This document shows, one piece after another, positions 5,521 through 7,429 of a stretch of 7,429 nucleotides of DNA; within the stretch, counting starts at the first letter, position 1, and every line of letters starts with the position of its first letter. The DNA lies in contig JBKJTP010000179.1 of NCBI GenBank assembly GCA_046590195.1, forward strand, positions 1 to 7,429. The letters are read 5' to 3'. The DNA comes from JBKJTP01 sp046590195 (GTDB lineage Bacteria; Bacteroidota; Ignavibacteria; Palsa-1295). Position numbers and translations under genes: made by a program. Below the pieces are notes generated by a model. The model had not been told where the DNA came from. It did not search any database and saw only the letters and a list, made by a program, of their open reading frames with translations.

Positions 5521-7429
5521 ATGTCTCTAAAGAGAGCATTACTTGCTATCGCACTGCTTGGCGTTTCGGTTAGCCAAACTTTCGCGCAATCGCCCAAGAA
5601 CGAGATCCCTCGTCTTCTCACCTATCAGGCGCAACTTCTTGACAAAGAAGGTAAGATCGTCATCGACGGCGAACACGCTGTCACAGCAAAGCTCTATGCC
5701 GATGCGGACGGTGACGAGCTGATCTGGGGCGACACCTATCTTGTGAATACGAAGAACGGCGTCATGGACCTACTGCTTGGAAGTGGTGATAACGCATTGC
5801 CGCCATCTTCTCAGCTCTCACGGTCGTTGTGGTTCGGCATCTCGGTCAACGGCGCGGAAGAAATGCGTCCGTTGCTTCCATTCGCTGCCGTCCCGTATGC
5901 ATTGAATGTTGCAAACAACTCGATCACCGCGTCTAAGCTCGCGACCGATTATGTTGCTTCATTCTCGATCAATGGCCAACAGATCACAGGCAAAGGTGGT
6001 AAGATCGATCTCTATGCAGGTAACGGTGTAAAGCTCGCGTATGATAGCATCAGCAATCAACTGATGATCATGGGCACTCGCAGTACTGGCACAAAGGGAG
6101 ATGCAGAAGTTCTTACGGTGAGTCTCTATGCTAAGGCCGATATAGTCGTCGACGGTAATGCAACCTTTAACGTCGATAGTGGCAGCACTGACATGAGGGG
6201 TAACGTAATTATTGGCGGCTCTGCATCCAAAACGGTCAACTTTAAGGCTAAGTCGGCGAGTGACCTTGATATGAATGGATACAGCATTAATCATGGTGAC
6301 TCGCTCAACCTAGGCAAGGTCGGATCGCATCGTGGTGTAGTGCAAATGGTCACTCACGATAAGAATTATAAGGTCACGATCAAAGCCGATTCTGCTGCGG
6401 CAAGCCGGACGTACACGATCCCTGATGTTGGTGAGGACTCTCGCTTTCTAATGACGAGCGGCCTTCAGACGATCGATACGATCCTCTTCACGAACATCAT
6501 GATGCCGAGCAACGATAATTCGTATGCTTTGGGCGATCCAGAGCTTCGCTACCGCGATATCTATATGGGTCCTGGCTCACTTCACTTGATCGCTTCAGTC
6601 GACGATGGCGTAACCGATGAAGTGGATTATGCTCAGCAGATCGATGTAAATCCAGGTGATGGAAATGGCGATCTCGTATTCCGTGAGTCAGGAACCGATC
6701 TATTGCGCGTCTCAGTGACAGGCGACGTAACTGTTACAGGTTCGACGAACACCGATGGTATCGTTACCAGTGGAAACATTGTGGCAACCGAAGACAACGT
6801 GCTTCAGATCGGTGACTCGGTCAACCGCGTAGCCGATATTTATCTCGGTCCGAGCTCTTTGCATTTGATCGCATCTGTTGATGACGGTGTCGCTGAAGAT
6901 GTCGACTATGCTCAGCAGGTTGATGTGACGGATGGCGATGGCAATGGCGACCTCGTGTTCCGTGAATCAGGTGAAGATCTCCTGCGCATAGCACCAACGG
7001 GTGACGTGACTGTAACGGGTAGCACGACAACGGGTGGCGTTATCACGAGCGGTGACATCGAGCCAGTCGAGGACAACGTCCTTCAGATCGGCAGTGATAC
7101 AAGCCGCGTTGCCGATATCTATCTCGGCCCTGGCTCGCTCCATCTCATCGCATCGGTAGATGACGGTGTCGCTGAAGATGTCGACTATGCACAGCAGGTT
7201 GATGTGACAGATGGCGATGGCAATGGCGACCTTGTGTTCCGTGAATCAGGTGAGGATCTCCTGCGCATAGCGCCAACGGGGGACGTGACTGTAACGGGTA
7301 GCACGACCACGGGTGGCGTTATCACGAGTGGTGATATCGAGCCAGTCGAGGACAATGTGCTTCAAATCGGCAGTGATACAAGCCGCGTAGCCGATATCTA
7401 TCTCGGCCCTGGCTCGCTCCATCTCATCG
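5521..7429 (+). CDS. Large secreted tail-fibre-like repeat protein (3' truncated by the window)
   Basis: The frame is open from ATG 5521 to the right edge (636 complete codons, no stop). Residues 1-23 are a clear signal peptide: Lys-Arg, a hydrophobic core, and SQTFAQ with cleavage probably after Ala22. Residues about 29-130 (IPRLLTYQAQLLDKEGK ... PFAAVPYALNV) match the N-terminal beta-rich domain typical of secreted, phage-tail-fibre-like proteins in Bacteroidota and relatives. Residues about 140-320 are Gly/Asn/Asp-rich and beta-prone, and include RTYTIPDVGEDSRFLMTSG (296-314), which resembles a motif common before tail-fibre-type repeats. From residue 325 comes a degenerate half repeat (PSNDNSYALG...RYRDI), then 93-residue tandem repeats. 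No catalytic motif is seen. A surface or secreted structural or adhesive role is inferred. The C-terminus, which might hold a self-cleaving chaperone or a type IX secretion signal, is outside the window. No Shine-Dalgarno precedes the ATG. Confidence 0.88.
   Translation, partial: MSLKRALLAIALLGVSVSQTFAQSPKNEIPRLLTYQAQLLDKEGKIVIDGEHAVTAKLYADADGDELIWGDTYLVNTKNGVMDLLLGSGDNALPPSSQLSRSLWFGISVNGAEEMRPLLPFAAVPYALNVANNSITASKLATDYVASFSINGQQITGKGGKIDLYAGNGVKLAYDSISNQLMIMGTRSTGTKGDAEVLTVSLYAKADIVVDGNATFNVDSGSTDMRGNVIIGGSASKTVNFKAKSASDLDMNGYSINHGDSLNLGKVGSHRGVVQMVTHDKNYKVTIKADSAAASRTYTIPDVGEDSRFLMTSGLQTIDTILFTNIMMPSNDNSYALGDPELRYRDIYMGPGSLHLIASVDDGVTDEVDYAQQIDVNPGDGNGDLVFRESGTDLLRVSVTGDVTVTGSTNTDGIVTSGNIVATEDNVLQIGDSVNRVADIYLGPSSLHLIASVDDGVAEDVDYAQQVDVTDGDGNGDLVFRESGEDLLRIAPTGDVTVTGSTTTGGVITSGDIEPVEDNVLQIGSDTSRVADIYLGPGSLHLIASVDDGVAEDVDYAQQVDVTDGDGNGDLVFRESGEDLLRIAPTGDVTVTGSTTTGGVITSGDIEPVEDNVLQIGSDTSRVADIYLGPGSLHLI
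6493..6561 (+). repeat. Degenerate partial repeat preceding the 279 bp array
   Basis: Residues 325-347 of the secreted protein align without gaps to positions 71-93 of the downstream repeat unit. They keep the Pro at unit position 75, Asp-Asn at 78-79, Gly at 84, Arg at 89 and the final Asp-Ile. Nucleotide similarity is low. It looks like a diverged founder or capping unit that leads straight into the first full copy. Confidence 0.6.
6562..7429 (+). repeat. In-frame 279 bp (93-residue) tandem repeat array
   Basis: Copies begin at 6562, 6841, 7120 and 7399, each exactly 279 bp apart; the last is cut after 31 bases. Every unit starts Y(L/M)GP(G/S)SLHLIASVDDGV and ends near DN(V)LQIG....RVADI. 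Copy 1 differs from copy 2 at about 20 of 93 residues. Copies 2 and 3 differ at one residue (Ser or Gly at unit position 5) but at about 23 nucleotides, counted by eye. The visible 31 bases of copy 4 are identical to copy 3. In copies 2 and 3, unit residues 31-42 (DGDGNGDLVFRE) fit a calcium-loop pattern. The array probably continues beyond the window. Confidence 0.95.

Noticed and set aside
5364..5573. Small + strand ORF of 69 codons spanning the intergenic region
   Set aside because: It starts at the foot of the arg terminator, runs through the promoter and inverted repeat, and overlaps the signal-peptide coding region of the secreted protein in another frame. Its product has no recognisable family features.
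5959..6294. 111-codon ORF on the - strand opposite the secreted protein
   Set aside because: The + strand frame is continuous from a signal peptide to the repeats; the antisense product shows no recognisable motif.
6562..7429. CRISPR-like or mobile-element interpretation of the regular 279 bp repeats
   Set aside because: The repeats are contiguous, in frame, 279 bp long with no spacers, terminal inverted repeats or transposase; they are protein-coding tandem repeats.

Overview
The window holds the distal part of an arginine-biosynthesis operon, all on the + strand, followed by a transcription stop and the first 1.9 kb of a large secreted repeat protein. The best taxonomic guess is a member of the Bacteroidota/FCB side of the tree (Ignavibacteria, Kapabacteria or Chlorobi-like). 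Three things point there: none of the five starts visible in the window has a convincing Shine-Dalgarno sequence, argR lies inside the arg gene cluster, and the last gene has the secreted 'tail-fibre-like' architecture common in those lineages. This placement is inference; no rRNA or other marker is present.

Positions 1-5314 are argJ (3' end only), an argB-argF fusion, argR, argG and argH. Spacing is tight: 39 bp, a 32 bp overlap, 18 bp and 5 bp, so they are very likely one transcript. ArgJ transfers the acetyl group from N-acetylornithine to glutamate, ArgB phosphorylates N-acetylglutamate, ArgF makes citrulline from ornithine and carbamoyl phosphate, ArgG makes argininosuccinate, and ArgH splits it to arginine and fumarate. 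ArgR is the arginine-responsive repressor. argC and argD are not in the window; argC may lie upstream of argJ, and argD is absent from the ArgB/ArgF junction. The striking feature is that acetylglutamate kinase and ornithine transcarbamylase form a single 634-codon ORF, with both active sites apparently complete, a short Asn/Ser/Gly-rich linker and no internal start codon for a separate ArgF.

Positions 5315-5520 are intergenic. A perfect 9 bp GC-rich hairpin ends the arg operon. It is followed by a plausible promoter whose -10 box lies inside one arm of a two-tier, nearly concentric inverted repeat.

Positions 5521-7429 encode the N-terminal 636 residues of an exported protein that runs off the window. 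It has a signal peptide, a beta-rich N-terminal domain, a middle region, and then exact 93-residue (279 bp) tandem repeats. Three copies are complete and a fourth is cut by the window edge. Each repeat carries an EF-hand-like acidic loop, degenerate in the first copy. Copies 2 and 3 differ at about 23 nucleotides but at only one amino acid, which suggests selection to keep the repeat protein sequence.
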